Assembly (NCBI GenBank): GCA_903906615.1
Contig: CAIVKT010000552.1
Span: 1 to 11,040 of the forward strand
DNA length: 11,040 nt
DNA from: an uncultured Bacteroidota bacterium
GTDB lineage: Bacteria; Bacteroidota; Bacteroidia; Chitinophagales; Chitinophagaceae
Direction: 5' to 3'
In this document: piece by piece, positions 5,544 through 11,040 of the stretch
Layout of the letters: every line of letters begins with the position of its first letter
Position numbering within the stretch: the stretch's first letter is position 1
The notes under the pieces: generated by a model
What the model saw: the letters and a program-made list of their open reading frames with translations, nothing else
The model's database searches: none
What the model was told of the DNA's origin: nothing
Translations under genes and position numbers: made by a program

Positions 5544-7259
5544 TCAGCGGGAGGGGTTTGTCTTCCGCACATCTATCACCCGCACCTGCAACCGCATGGT
5601 ACCATTATACTCATTCTCGTCTATATGGTACAGCATATCAAACGGCCCGCTTTGCACTATCTCCAGTTTATCGGCCAGGTTAAAGCCTATGCCCTCTACG
5701 ATCACCCCATTGTGCTGGTGTGCGGCTATCTTCAGGTGCATATCCTTCACCGTGGCCGACTTACCCTGGTAATCCACCAGGTTGGTGCTCATAAATATGG
5801 GGCGCATATTGGCGGGGCCAAAAGGTTCCAGTTGCTTCAGTATGTTCAGCACGGCAGGCTTTATCAGCGATATCGGTATCTCTGCGTCTATCTCTATCTC
5901 CGGCACCTGCTGGTCTGCCGTTATGGTGCTGGATACGATCTCCTCAAACTTCGCTATGAACTCGGCTACTTTATTTTCTTCCATCGTCATACCTGCCGCG
6001 TAGAAGTGTCCGCCATAGTTCAGCAGCAGGTCGCGGCATTCATGTATGGCCTCATAAATATTGAAGCCGGCAACAGAGCGTGCCGATCCCGTAGCCTTGC
6101 CATTGGCCGATGTAAGCATGATGGTAGGCCGGTAGTAATGGTCTATGAGCCGGGAGGCCACAATACCCACCACACCTTTGTGCCAGTGCGGCTGGTACAG
6201 CACTGTAGATTTGCGGTGGCGCATATGGTCTTCTTCCATCAGCGACATAGCTTCTTCTGTTGTGCTTTTATCTACTTCCTTCCGGTCATCATTATCCGAG
6301 TGCAGTGCCGCTGCCAGTGCGCCTATTTTTGCCGGGTCTGTTTCTATAAAGAACTCCACAGCCTTGCGGGCATCATCCATGCGGCCTGCAGCATTCACAC
6401 GTGGTCCTATCACAAATACCAGGTCGGTAATAGAAAGTGCTTTTGTTACACCGCCCAGCTCTTTAAGGGTAGATATGGCGAGGCAGGGCGTTTCATTTAT
6501 TTTCTTCACTCCATAGTACGCCAGTATCCTGTTCTCGCCATCTATGGGTACTATATCTGCTGCTATGCTGGTGGCCACGAGGTCCAGGTATTGGTATACC
6601 TCATCCATATTTTGCTTCCAGTGCATGGCCAGTGCGCTCGCCAGCTTAAAGCCTATGCCGCAGCCGCTCAGTTCTTTATACGGGTACTTACAATCTGCCT
6701 GCTTGGGGTTCAGTATCGCAAATGCCGGTGGTAAATGGGCATCAGGCATATGGTGGTCGCACACGATCACATCTATGTTCAGCGACCGCGCATAAGTGAT
6801 CATCTCCATAGATTTGATACCGCAATCCAGCGTGATGATGAGGTTATAACCATTGGCCGATGCAAAGTCTATCCCTTGTTTGGATATACCATACCCTTCG
6901 CGGTAGCGGTGCGGTATGTAATAATTGAGTTCGCCTTTATAATTCTTTTTCAGGAAGGAATACATCAGCGCTACCGAAGTAGTGCCATCCACATCATAGT
7001 CGCCATACACCATTATCCGCTCGTGCCATTCTATAGCCTCGCTGATACGGTGTACCGCTTCCTTCATGCCTTTCATCAGGAAGGGGTCATGCAAATGGCT
7101 CAGTTCCGGCCTGAAGAACAGCCTTGCGCTTTCATAATCCTTGATGCCCCGCAATGCCAGTATCTTGCATATGGCAGGCTGTATGTTCAGTGCGTCACTC
7201 AATACCTTTACCGTAGCCTCATCAGCCTTCTTCAGCACCCATCTTTTCTCAGGCTTCAT
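5544..7259 (-). CDS. recJ: Single-stranded-DNA-specific exonuclease RecJ
   Basis: A 571-residue DHH-superfamily 5'-3' exonuclease that degrades single-stranded DNA in recombination, mismatch and base-excision repair in the cytoplasm. The length is normal for the family. Motifs in order: YGDYDVDGTTS (85-95) with metal-binding Asp residues, TLDCGI (143-148), VCDHHMPD (167-173, the DHH signature), the helix GCGIGFKL (199-206), GPRVNAAGRMDDA (285-297), the DHHA1 region WHKGVVGIVASRL (359-371), GSARSV (391-396) and GGHFYAAGM (416-424), then a C-terminal OB-like domain. All key residues appear intact. Its ATG lies inside the end of the upstream kmo gene (11-base overlap), so translation is probably coupled and the gene depends on the kmo promoter. 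Nothing suggests a functional link between tryptophan catabolism and repair; the pairing may be incidental. Confidence 0.96.
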   Translation of the reverse strand: MKPEKRWVLKKADEATVKVLSDALNIQPAICKILALRGIKDYESARLFFRPELSHLHDPFLMKGMKEAVHRISEAIEWHERIMVYGDYDVDGTTSVALMYSFLKKNYKGELNYYIPHRYREGYGISKQGIDFASANGYNLIITLDCGIKSMEMITYARSLNIDVIVCDHHMPDAHLPPAFAILNPKQADCKYPYKELSGCGIGFKLASALAMHWKQNMDEVYQYLDLVATSIAADIVPIDGENRILAYYGVKKINETPCLAISTLKELGGVTKALSITDLVFVIGPRVNAAGRMDDARKAVEFFIETDPAKIGALAAALHSDNDDRKEVDKSTTEEAMSLMEEDHMRHRKSTVLYQPHWHKGVVGIVASRLIDHYYRPTIMLTSANGKATGSARSVAGFNIYEAIHECRDLLLNYGGHFYAAGMTMEENKVAEFIAKFEEIVSSTITADQQVPEIEIDAEIPISLIKPAVLNILKQLEPFGPANMRPIFMSTNLVDYQGKSATVKDMHLKIAAHQHNGVIVEGIGFNLADKLEIVQSGPFDMLYHIDENEYNGTMRLQVRVIDVRKTNPSR

Positions 7260-8628
7260 TTCCTTTATCTAATTGTTGCACAGCATTGTAATATTCCGTC
7301 ACCCAGGTGTCGAGTGATGTTTCAAAGCTACTTTGTTCTATGTTAGCAAAAAAATCCCCGGCATCCATTATACGTTTCAGCAGGTCGTCCTGCGCCTGTA
7401 TACATTGTATAGCAGTATTATACGGTGCATGGCTGAAGGACACCATCTCGTATACCGATGTGAACCGCTCCGGGAAGCGCTTGCCCAGCTCCTTTTCTAT
7501 CTGCTTCCGCTCCAGGAATTTAGGGTCGGCCACCTTGTCACGCATCTCAGTAAAATTGTTCAGCGCCAGTTGGGCTACTGCATCGCCGTTCACCTTGCGT
7601 TTTACCTCATATTGTTTCAGTATCGTATCCCAGTCGCCATCGTATTGATCTATGAGTGCAGAAAGTACGGTGCAATCCTCAAACCCTGCATTCATACCCT
7701 GCCCGTAAAACGGCACTATAGCATGGGCCGCATCACCTATCAGCGCGCTCTTGTCCTGGTAGTGCCATGGGAAGATGTATGTGGTGATGAGCGAAGAAGT
7801 AGGGTTGGTAAAGAAGTCCTCCAGCAGGCCGGGCATCAAAGCCTTGGCATCGGCAAATTGTGTTTCAAAAAGTCGGGTCACATCATCTTCCGTTTTCAGG
7901 TACTCGAAAGAAACTCCCTCGCCTTCAAACGGCATAAAGAGCGTACAGGTAAATGTTCCGTCTGTGTTGGGCAATGCTATCATCATATACTTACCGCGCG
8001 GCCATATGTGCAGTGCGTTCTTCTCCATCACCCATTCGCCATTCTTGCCGGGCAATATGCACAGCTCTTTATAACCATATTCCAGGTACATTTTCTCACT
8101 GTTCACCCTGTTCATGTGCGAGTAGCTTTCGCGCAGCGAGGAGAATGCCCCGTCGGCGCCGAAAAGCAGGTCGGCCTGCACGGTTTTTTCTTTTTCACCG
8201 TGTATAAAGTGCAGCTTGTTGGCAGCCACGTCTACATTCGCGCAGCGATGCTCGAAGTGTATTTTAGCGCCTTCTTTTTCGGCGAGCGTCATCAGCTTTT
8301 TGTTCAGCTCACCGCGGCTCACAGAGTATATGGCTTCATTGTTTTTACTATATGGTTGAAAAGCCGTCTTGCCATCAGGCATGTGCAGGTAGCGCCCATA
8401 CATGGGTATCGCAATTGGTTCCATCTCTTCTTTCAGCCCGGCCAGTTCCAGCGCCTTCCATCCTCTTGCGCTCATGGCCAGGTTGATAGACTTGCCCGCC
8501 GACATAGACGCACTGCGCATATCAGGCCTGCGCTCATAGATACTTACCTCGTGGCCTCTTTTTCTCAGGATGATGCCCAGCAGCGAGCCAACAAGCCCCG
8601 CCCCCAATATGGTTACATTACGCGACAT
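7249..8628 (-). CDS. kmo: Kynurenine 3-monooxygenase
   Basis: A 459-residue FAD-dependent aromatic hydroxylase that uses NADPH and O2 to convert L-kynurenine to 3-hydroxykynurenine, a step of tryptophan degradation that feeds de novo quinolinate/NAD synthesis. Evidence: N-terminal FAD-binding GAGLVG (9-14) with a Glu at the end of strand 2 (IYERRP); SINLAMSARG (about 47-56), a KMO-typical motif; IPMYGRYLHMPDG with an Arg near 80 and IYSVSRGELN near 101-110, likely substrate-pocket segments; FGADGAFS (about 158-164); and ALIGDAAHAIVPFYGQGMNA (about 296-315), the second FAD motif with the family GQGMN. The C-terminal helical part (FTSVYEMVSFSHAPY) is also present. Some KMOs have a C-terminal membrane anchor; none is obvious here. 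It is the first gene of a unit with recJ (11-base overlap). No kynureninase or other pathway gene is in the window. A near-palindrome 37 bases upstream could be regulatory. Confidence 0.94.
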   Translation of the reverse strand: MSRNVTILGAGLVGSLLGIILRKRGHEVSIYERRPDMRSASMSAGKSINLAMSARGWKALELAGLKEEMEPIAIPMYGRYLHMPDGKTAFQPYSKNNEAIYSVSRGELNKKLMTLAEKEGAKIHFEHRCANVDVAANKLHFIHGEKEKTVQADLLFGADGAFSSLRESYSHMNRVNSEKMYLEYGYKELCILPGKNGEWVMEKNALHIWPRGKYMMIALPNTDGTFTCTLFMPFEGEGVSFEYLKTEDDVTRLFETQFADAKALMPGLLEDFFTNPTSSLITTYIFPWHYQDKSALIGDAAHAIVPFYGQGMNAGFEDCTVLSALIDQYDGDWDTILKQYEVKRKVNGDAVAQLALNNFTEMRDKVADPKFLERKQIEKELGKRFPERFTSVYEMVSFSHAPYNTAIQCIQAQDDLLKRIMDAGDFFANIEQSSFETSLDTWVTEYYNAVQQLDKGNEA

Positions 8629-8664
8629 ACAATTACATTTTGCAGCAAAATACGCAATTATAAA

Positions 8665-8679
8665 GTCACCTCAGATGAC
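8665..8679. promoter_or_regulatory. 15-base near-palindrome between kmo and the divergent gene
   Basis: GTCACCT-C-AGATGAC: two 7-base arms that are inverted copies except at one position, around a single central base. It lies in the 150-base divergent gap, 36 bases from the kmo start codon and about 75 bases before the -7 box of the rightward gene. The size and placement fit a dimeric repressor operator, but there is no other copy in the window to support this. Confidence 0.3.
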
Positions 8680-8753
8680 ATTCATCATTTCGGAAAAGAT
8701 AAAATTATTTTAATGTTTTGGTGTCAGGAGTATAGAACCTTGCTATAAAAGAA

Positions 8754-8761
8754 TATTTTTG
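8754..8761 (+). promoter_or_regulatory. -7 promoter box for the gene at 8779
   Basis: TATTTTTG is an exact TAnnTTTG match, with 17 bases between it and the ATG at 8779, so the leader would be short (about 12 nt). No TTG is present at the usual -33 spacing; the nearest ones are about 11 and 33 bases upstream. This is A+T-rich DNA where the box could arise by chance. Confidence 0.4.
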
Positions 8762-8778
8762 AACTATCCCAGATACCC

Positions 8779-9411
8779 ATGCCCGAAACAAACCCCAACC
8801 TCGAAGGCGTAAATAACGACCTCGCCGAAGACATAAAAGCTTCATTCAATTACCTCCGCTCCCAGGGAGAAGTTGCCGTTATTACGGATGAACAGGAGAT
8901 AAATCTCATGCTTGCTGAATTTGCGAATTCAGGTATCAACTTATTTGACGGCTATACCCAATTTCAGAACATCTTTAAATTGAACAACTGCTATCTTTTG
9001 CAGATAAGAAGGCAGAAAGTCTACCGGGGTATAAAAGGGGAGGTGATCGTCTTAAATGAATACGATCTTTCTTCTATCGTCTATAAACAAGCGCCAACCG
9101 ACTACGGTAAACTGACTATAGAGCCTGCCGAGTATCATATTCCTTTGATTGCAAAATTTCTCAGCCACGTATTCTCTTCTGATGATGTCTTTATTCCCGG
9201 CCATCACCTGTTCAATAGCAAGTATCGTGTGCGCGCTACAGATAAAGCTGTAGCTGATCAATTGCTTACAGATCCGGTGCTTGATGCAATTGGAGGTGAT
9301 AGTAATGTTCATGTTTTGATAGTACATGATAAAATACTCGTGTTACACGATGGAGTAGATAAAAACACGACATCAATAATAACACAAGTATTGAACTTGT
9401 TAAGAATATAA
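8779..9411 (+). CDS. Hypothetical soluble protein, C-terminal half DUF3137-like by eye
   Basis: A 210-residue protein that I do not firmly recognise. It has no signal peptide or membrane segment. The N-terminal 50 residues are polar and helical, reading like a linker or adaptor. From about 60 to 115 the pattern is strand-rich (NNCYLLQIRRQKVYRGIKGE, then VIVLNEYDLSSIVYKQ). The part from about 136 to 190 (VFIPGHHLFNSKYRV, then ADQLLTDPVLDAI, then VHVLIVHDKILVLHDG) follows the order seen near the end of DUF3137-type proteins: a particle that 'must be like' F..+Y.V, a helix with LLT, then a strand pair with a readout of the form V.+.++.+++. Those proteins usually have membrane helices upstream, which are absent here, so the resemblance is tentative. 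The ATG at 8779 is preceded by a -7 box. It lies 62 bases before the toxin-antitoxin operon, which has its own promoter, so it is probably a separate unit. Confidence 0.7.
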   Translation: MPETNPNLEGVNNDLAEDIKASFNYLRSQGEVAVITDEQEINLMLAEFANSGINLFDGYTQFQNIFKLNNCYLLQIRRQKVYRGIKGEVIVLNEYDLSSIVYKQAPTDYGKLTIEPAEYHIPLIAKFLSHVFSSDDVFIPGHHLFNSKYRVRATDKAVADQLLTDPVLDAIGGDSNVHVLIVHDKILVLHDGVDKNTTSIITQVLNLLRI

Positions 9412-9428
9412 AGTAATTTAGTGTTCGC

Positions 9429-9459
9429 TTGTTGGTGCTTATTTTTATCCGTAAATTTG
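9429..9459 (+). promoter_or_regulatory. Promoter of the toxin-antitoxin operon
   Basis: This is the best promoter in the window: TTG at 9429-9431, a 20-base spacer, then TAAATTTG at 9452-9459, an exact TAnnTTTG. A second TTG at 9432-9434 gives a 17-base spacer. The expected start of transcription, a few bases after 9459, leaves a leader of about 10 nt to the ATG at 9474. This argues against translation from the in-frame TTG at 9429, which would be inside the -33 element. Confidence 0.6.
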
Positions 9460-9465
9460 ATAAAA
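9443..9465. promoter_or_regulatory. Inverted repeat over the TA promoter, candidate operator
   Basis: TTTTATC at 9443-9449 and GATAAAA at 9459-9465 are perfect 7-base inverted copies separated by 9 bases that contain most of the -7 box. Type II antitoxins commonly bind such dyads over their own promoter to repress it, with the toxin modulating binding. The position is ideal for this; the sequence is A+T-rich, so chance is not excluded. Confidence 0.45.
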
Positions 9466-9473
9466 GAAAAATT

Positions 9474-9719
9474 ATGACAACTGCATTGATCCGACAAAAG
9501 CTATATGAATACATACGTGCAGCAGACGATAAGAAAGTGAAAGCTATCTTTACAATGGTTGAAGATGAGGTGGAAAACTATGACTGGACTCAAGACAAAG
9601 AATTACTTACAGAGCTAGATAGGCGGAGCGCAGATTTCAGGAGTGGCAAGGTTGAAGGCATTTCATGGGAAGACGCTAAAAAACAGATACTCGCCTCACA
9701 AAAGCCAAAGAAAAAATGA
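9474..9719 (+). CDS. Antitoxin of a type II toxin-antitoxin module
   Basis: An 81-residue, highly charged protein read from the ATG at 9474. The pattern MTTALIRQKLYEYIRAADDK, then VKAIFTMVEDEVENY, ELDRRSADFRSGK and GISWEDAKKQIL matches the Bacteroidota 'addiction module' antitoxins that pair with RelE/ParE toxins. The C-terminal SWEDAKKQI segment is probably the part that wraps the toxin, and the N-terminal helices would dimerise and bind DNA. It would neutralise the toxin encoded directly downstream, whose ATG overlaps this stop by ATGA (9716-9719), so the two are translationally coupled. A longer reading from a TTG at 9429 would add 15 residues (LIFIRKFDKRK) but begins inside the promoter, so I reject it. 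A dyad over the -7 box suggests autoregulation. Family is fairly sure; target and trigger are unknown. Confidence 0.85.
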   Translation: MTTALIRQKLYEYIRAADDKKVKAIFTMVEDEVENYDWTQDKELLTELDRRSADFRSGKVEGISWEDAKKQILASQKPKKK

Positions 9720-10018
9720 GCTACCATATCACGCTTCATCCACTTGCATTACAGGAAATGGAGGAATCATATCAATGGTATGAAGAGCGTTTAGCAGGCT
9801 TAGGCAATCAATTTATTGTAGCTCTTCAAAAAAGGATAGACAAGATTGCAGAAATGCCGGATTTACACCCAAAGAAGAAGGGCGCTTTCAGAGAAGTTAC
9901 TATTAAAGGGTTTCCTTTTACGATCATCTATGAAATATTTGAGAAGCAAAAGGTTGTACTCATTTCTTATGTCTTTCATACAAAAAGAGATCCGAAATTG
10001 AAATATAAGAAGAGATAA
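9716..10018 (+). CDS. RelE/ParE-superfamily toxin
   Basis: A 100-residue basic protein with the compact ParE/RelE pattern: ITLHPLALQEMEESYQWYEE (helix with the WYE motif), LGNQFIVALQKRIDKI, MPDLHPKKKGAFREVTIKGF, the strand pair FPFTIIYEIFEKQKVVLISY, and a C-terminal VFHTKRDPKLKYKKR. This layout (Pro after the helices, Arg before the central strands, FPF-IIYE, V.H..RDP) is closer to ParE-type than to mRNA-cutting RelE. ParE toxins poison DNA gyrase, whereas RelE toxins cut mRNA on the ribosome; sequence alone does not settle which applies here. The start overlaps the antitoxin stop by four bases. The stop is 16 bases from the convergent stop of the next gene, leaving little room for a terminator. 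The order antitoxin then toxin is the usual one. Confidence 0.88.
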   Translation: MSYHITLHPLALQEMEESYQWYEERLAGLGNQFIVALQKRIDKIAEMPDLHPKKKGAFREVTIKGFPFTIIYEIFEKQKVVLISYVFHTKRDPKLKYKKR

Positions 10019-10034
10019 CGGTATTCTTCTCAAG

Positions 10035-10496
10035 TCAATTACCCATCAACTCAAACTCCTCTGTCAACCGCATATTATAATCACCGTTTTTTGCCTTACT
10101 ACTATAGCTGTATTTTCTGAACATTGCATAGTATTTCCCCGCTTTGTAAAACTCCATGCTGCTGAAGCGCGGCCCACCTTCAAAGTTCCCACTTCCCCAA
10201 TCTATCATTTCCCATTTTGCCCGGCTAAAGACCGGCTTTAGAAAACTTCTATCGTCCTTTAATGCGGGCAACACATCAACTCGTGCGTTGATCAATATTT
10301 CATAGCGGGTATGTGGTATCGCTGTATTAGAGCTGATGAGCTGAATAGCCTGCCGTTTGGTGATCCTTTGAACTTTTGGTGCGTTGAAATCAGGATATGG
10401 TACAGGTTTTATGGTCTGTTCACTTGCCGTGTGCTGCGCTACAGAAGAAAAGGTGGCGCATAAAACAAAACCGGCAAGAATAATAGCCTTTCGCAT
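10035..10496 (-). CDS. Small secreted hypothetical protein
   Basis: A 153-residue exported protein of unknown function. I take the ATG at 10496 because the residues from there form a clean signal peptide (MRKAII, hydrophobic core to residue 21, FSSVAQ cleavage). A longer reading from 10607 would add 37 residues before it and would run through the ybeY start. The mature part has no Cys lipobox, membrane segment or motif I recognise. It holds a basic helix (ITKRQAIQLI), aromatic-rich strands (WEMIDWGSG, SSMEFYKAGKYYAMF, KYSYSS) and an acidic end (LTEEFELMGN). It could be a small beta-rich periplasmic protein. A perfect -7 box ends only four bases before the ATG, so the transcript would be almost leaderless. 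It converges with the toxin gene and diverges from ybeY. Confidence 0.75.
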   Translation of the reverse strand: MRKAIILAGFVLCATFSSVAQHTASEQTIKPVPYPDFNAPKVQRITKRQAIQLISSNTAIPHTRYEILINARVDVLPALKDDRSFLKPVFSRAKWEMIDWGSGNFEGGPRFSSMEFYKAGKYYAMFRKYSYSSKAKNGDYNMRLTEEFELMGN

Positions 10497-10500
10497 AGTA

Positions 10501-10528
10501 CAAATATAAAACTGTCTTTCCTTATCAA
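10501..10528 (-). promoter_or_regulatory. Promoter of the small secreted protein
   Basis: On the minus strand, TTG at 10528-10526 is followed after 17 bases by TATATTTG at 10508-10501, an exact TAnnTTTG. The box ends four bases before the ATG at 10496, so transcription would begin at or very near the start codon. This also supports the short reading of the gene over one beginning at 10607. Confidence 0.5.
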
Positions 10529-10551
10529 TGGTTTCTATCCATAAATAATCC

Positions 10552-10559
10552 GACCTTTG
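10552..10559 (+). promoter_or_regulatory. Near-consensus -7 box for ybeY
   Basis: GACCTTTG differs from TAnnTTTG at one position and has 17 bases between it and the ybeY ATG. A TTT rather than TTG lies 17 bases upstream. It sits back to back with the promoter of the secreted protein inside an 80-base divergent gap. Confidence 0.35.
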
Positions 10560-10576
10560 CCACAAATCCCTGCTCC

Positions 10577-11017
10577 ATGCCTGCGAAATTTTTTGAACAT
10601 ACCGCAACTTCCGGGTTAAAGAACAAGCGCAAACTCTCTGTATTCATTGATGTGCTAATCACTACATACATGCCCAAGGTCACATCAGCAGAGCTCAGCT
10701 ACATCTTCTGCGACGATGCCTTCCTCCTGGAGATGAATCAGAATTTCCTGGATCACGATACCTTTACAGACATCATCACTTTCGATCTCAGCGAGAACAA
10801 GAAAGAAATGCAGGGCGAGATATACATCAGCACAGACAGGGTTAAGGAAAACGCAGTAACATTCAACACCACGTACAAAGACGAATTGCACCGGGTCATT
10901 TTCCACGGTATGCTGCACCTATGCGGATTTAAAGACAAGAAGAAGAAAGACCGGGAGGTGATGCGCGAGAACGAAGACTACTGCCTGGAACATTACAAAC
11001 AAGAATTAGCCAAATGA
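10577..11017 (+). CDS. ybeY: Endoribonuclease / rRNA maturation factor YbeY
   Basis: A 146-residue cytoplasmic metalloprotein of the UPF0054 family, needed for 16S rRNA 3'-end maturation and ribosome quality control, of normal length. Evidence: NFLDHDTFTDIITFD (56-70), matching the family segment before the active site; GEIYIS (80-85), the conserved strand; and HRVIFHGMLHLCGFKDKK (about 105-122). The usual zinc motif is H-x3-H-x5-H; here the ligands read His110, His114 and Asp120, with Asp in place of the third His. As far as I recall this is common in Bacteroidota YbeY and need not mean loss of function. The stop overlaps the ATG of the next gene (ATGA at 11014-11017), so translation is coupled. 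The start at 10577 is preceded by a near-consensus -7 box and gives the expected N-terminal length. Confidence 0.93.
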   Translation: MPAKFFEHTATSGLKNKRKLSVFIDVLITTYMPKVTSAELSYIFCDDAFLLEMNQNFLDHDTFTDIITFDLSENKKEMQGEIYISTDRVKENAVTFNTTYKDELHRVIFHGMLHLCGFKDKKKKDREVMRENEDYCLEHYKQELAK

Positions 11018-11040
11018 ACATAGAAACGATATTTGAAGAC
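11014..11040 (+). CDS. Start of a downstream gene, possibly mnmG
   Basis: Only the first nine codons are in the window (MNIETIFED). The ATG overlaps the ybeY stop by four bases, so it belongs to the same operon. In many Bacteroidota ybeY is followed by mnmG (gidA, tRNA uridine modification), so that is the likeliest identity, but nine residues cannot confirm it. Confidence 0.45.

Noticed and set aside
5625..6734. 369-codon open frame antisense to recJ
   Set aside because: It is a shadow of the recJ reading frame; recJ carries all the family motifs and the antisense product has none.
8646..8653. Possible kmo -7 box (GTATTTTG on minus)
   Set aside because: It misses both the T and the A of TAnnTTTG and has no TTG at a fitting distance upstream.
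7333..8748. 471-codon open frame antisense to kmo
   Set aside because: It mirrors the kmo codon pattern, its product is rich in Cys, His, Arg and Tyr with no recognisable domain, and kmo is certain on the other strand.
9429..9473. Fifteen-residue N-terminal extension of the antitoxin from a TTG
   Set aside because: The TTG is part of the -33 element and the expected transcript begins after it; the ATG at 9474 gives the usual antitoxin N-terminus.
10497..10607. 37-residue N-terminal extension of the small secreted protein
   Set aside because: It would put a polar stretch before a clean signal peptide, run through its own promoter and overlap the ybeY start.

Overview
The window looks like chromosomal DNA from a Bacteroidota bacterium, most likely Chitinophagaceae or a close relative. 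The grounds are a TonB-dependent receptor with an N-terminal carboxypeptidase-regulatory-like domain, several TAnnTTTG-type -7 promoter boxes (the Bacteroidota primary-sigma signature), a YbeY with an Asp in place of the third metal-ligand His, and protein sequences that read as Bacteroidota. The family-level placement is inference. Most of the window is housekeeping or accessory chromosome at roughly 50-55% G+C in sampled blocks, with an A+T-rich insert in the middle. No rRNA, tRNA, CRISPR array or insertion sequence was seen, and no stretch of 300 bases lacks a gene.

Layout, left to right. (1) The 3' end of a group-1 glycosyltransferase on + abuts, with no spare base between the stops, (2) a minus-strand two-gene unit: a periplasmic YncE-type beta-propeller (2499-3515) followed by a TonB-dependent outer-membrane receptor (265-2475). 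(3) Next is a minus-strand pair of an SMC/OLD-like AAA ATPase (4311-5438) and a TOPRIM-like protein (3639-4310). Stop and start are directly adjacent, the pair carries its own -7 box, and it is clearly A+T richer than its surroundings. This is the best candidate for a poorly described system, possibly a phage-defence or DNA-processing module. (4) A minus-strand unit of kynurenine 3-monooxygenase (7249-8628) overlaps recJ (5544-7259) by 11 bases. (5) On + are an unrecognised soluble protein (8779-9411) and a type II toxin-antitoxin operon (9474-10018) with a good promoter and a perfect inverted repeat over its -7 box. (6) A small secreted protein on minus (10035-10496) is divergent from (7) ybeY (10577-11017), which overlaps by ATGA the start of another gene (11014 onward, possibly mnmG).

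How the genes work together. The propeller and receptor probably serve uptake of an unidentified ligand. The ATPase and TOPRIM protein are probably co-translated partners. The antitoxin and toxin form an autoregulated pair. KMO and RecJ share a transcript but no obvious pathway. YbeY and the following gene would both act in RNA maturation or modification if the latter is mnmG. All motif positions and base counts were read by hand; no database search was run.
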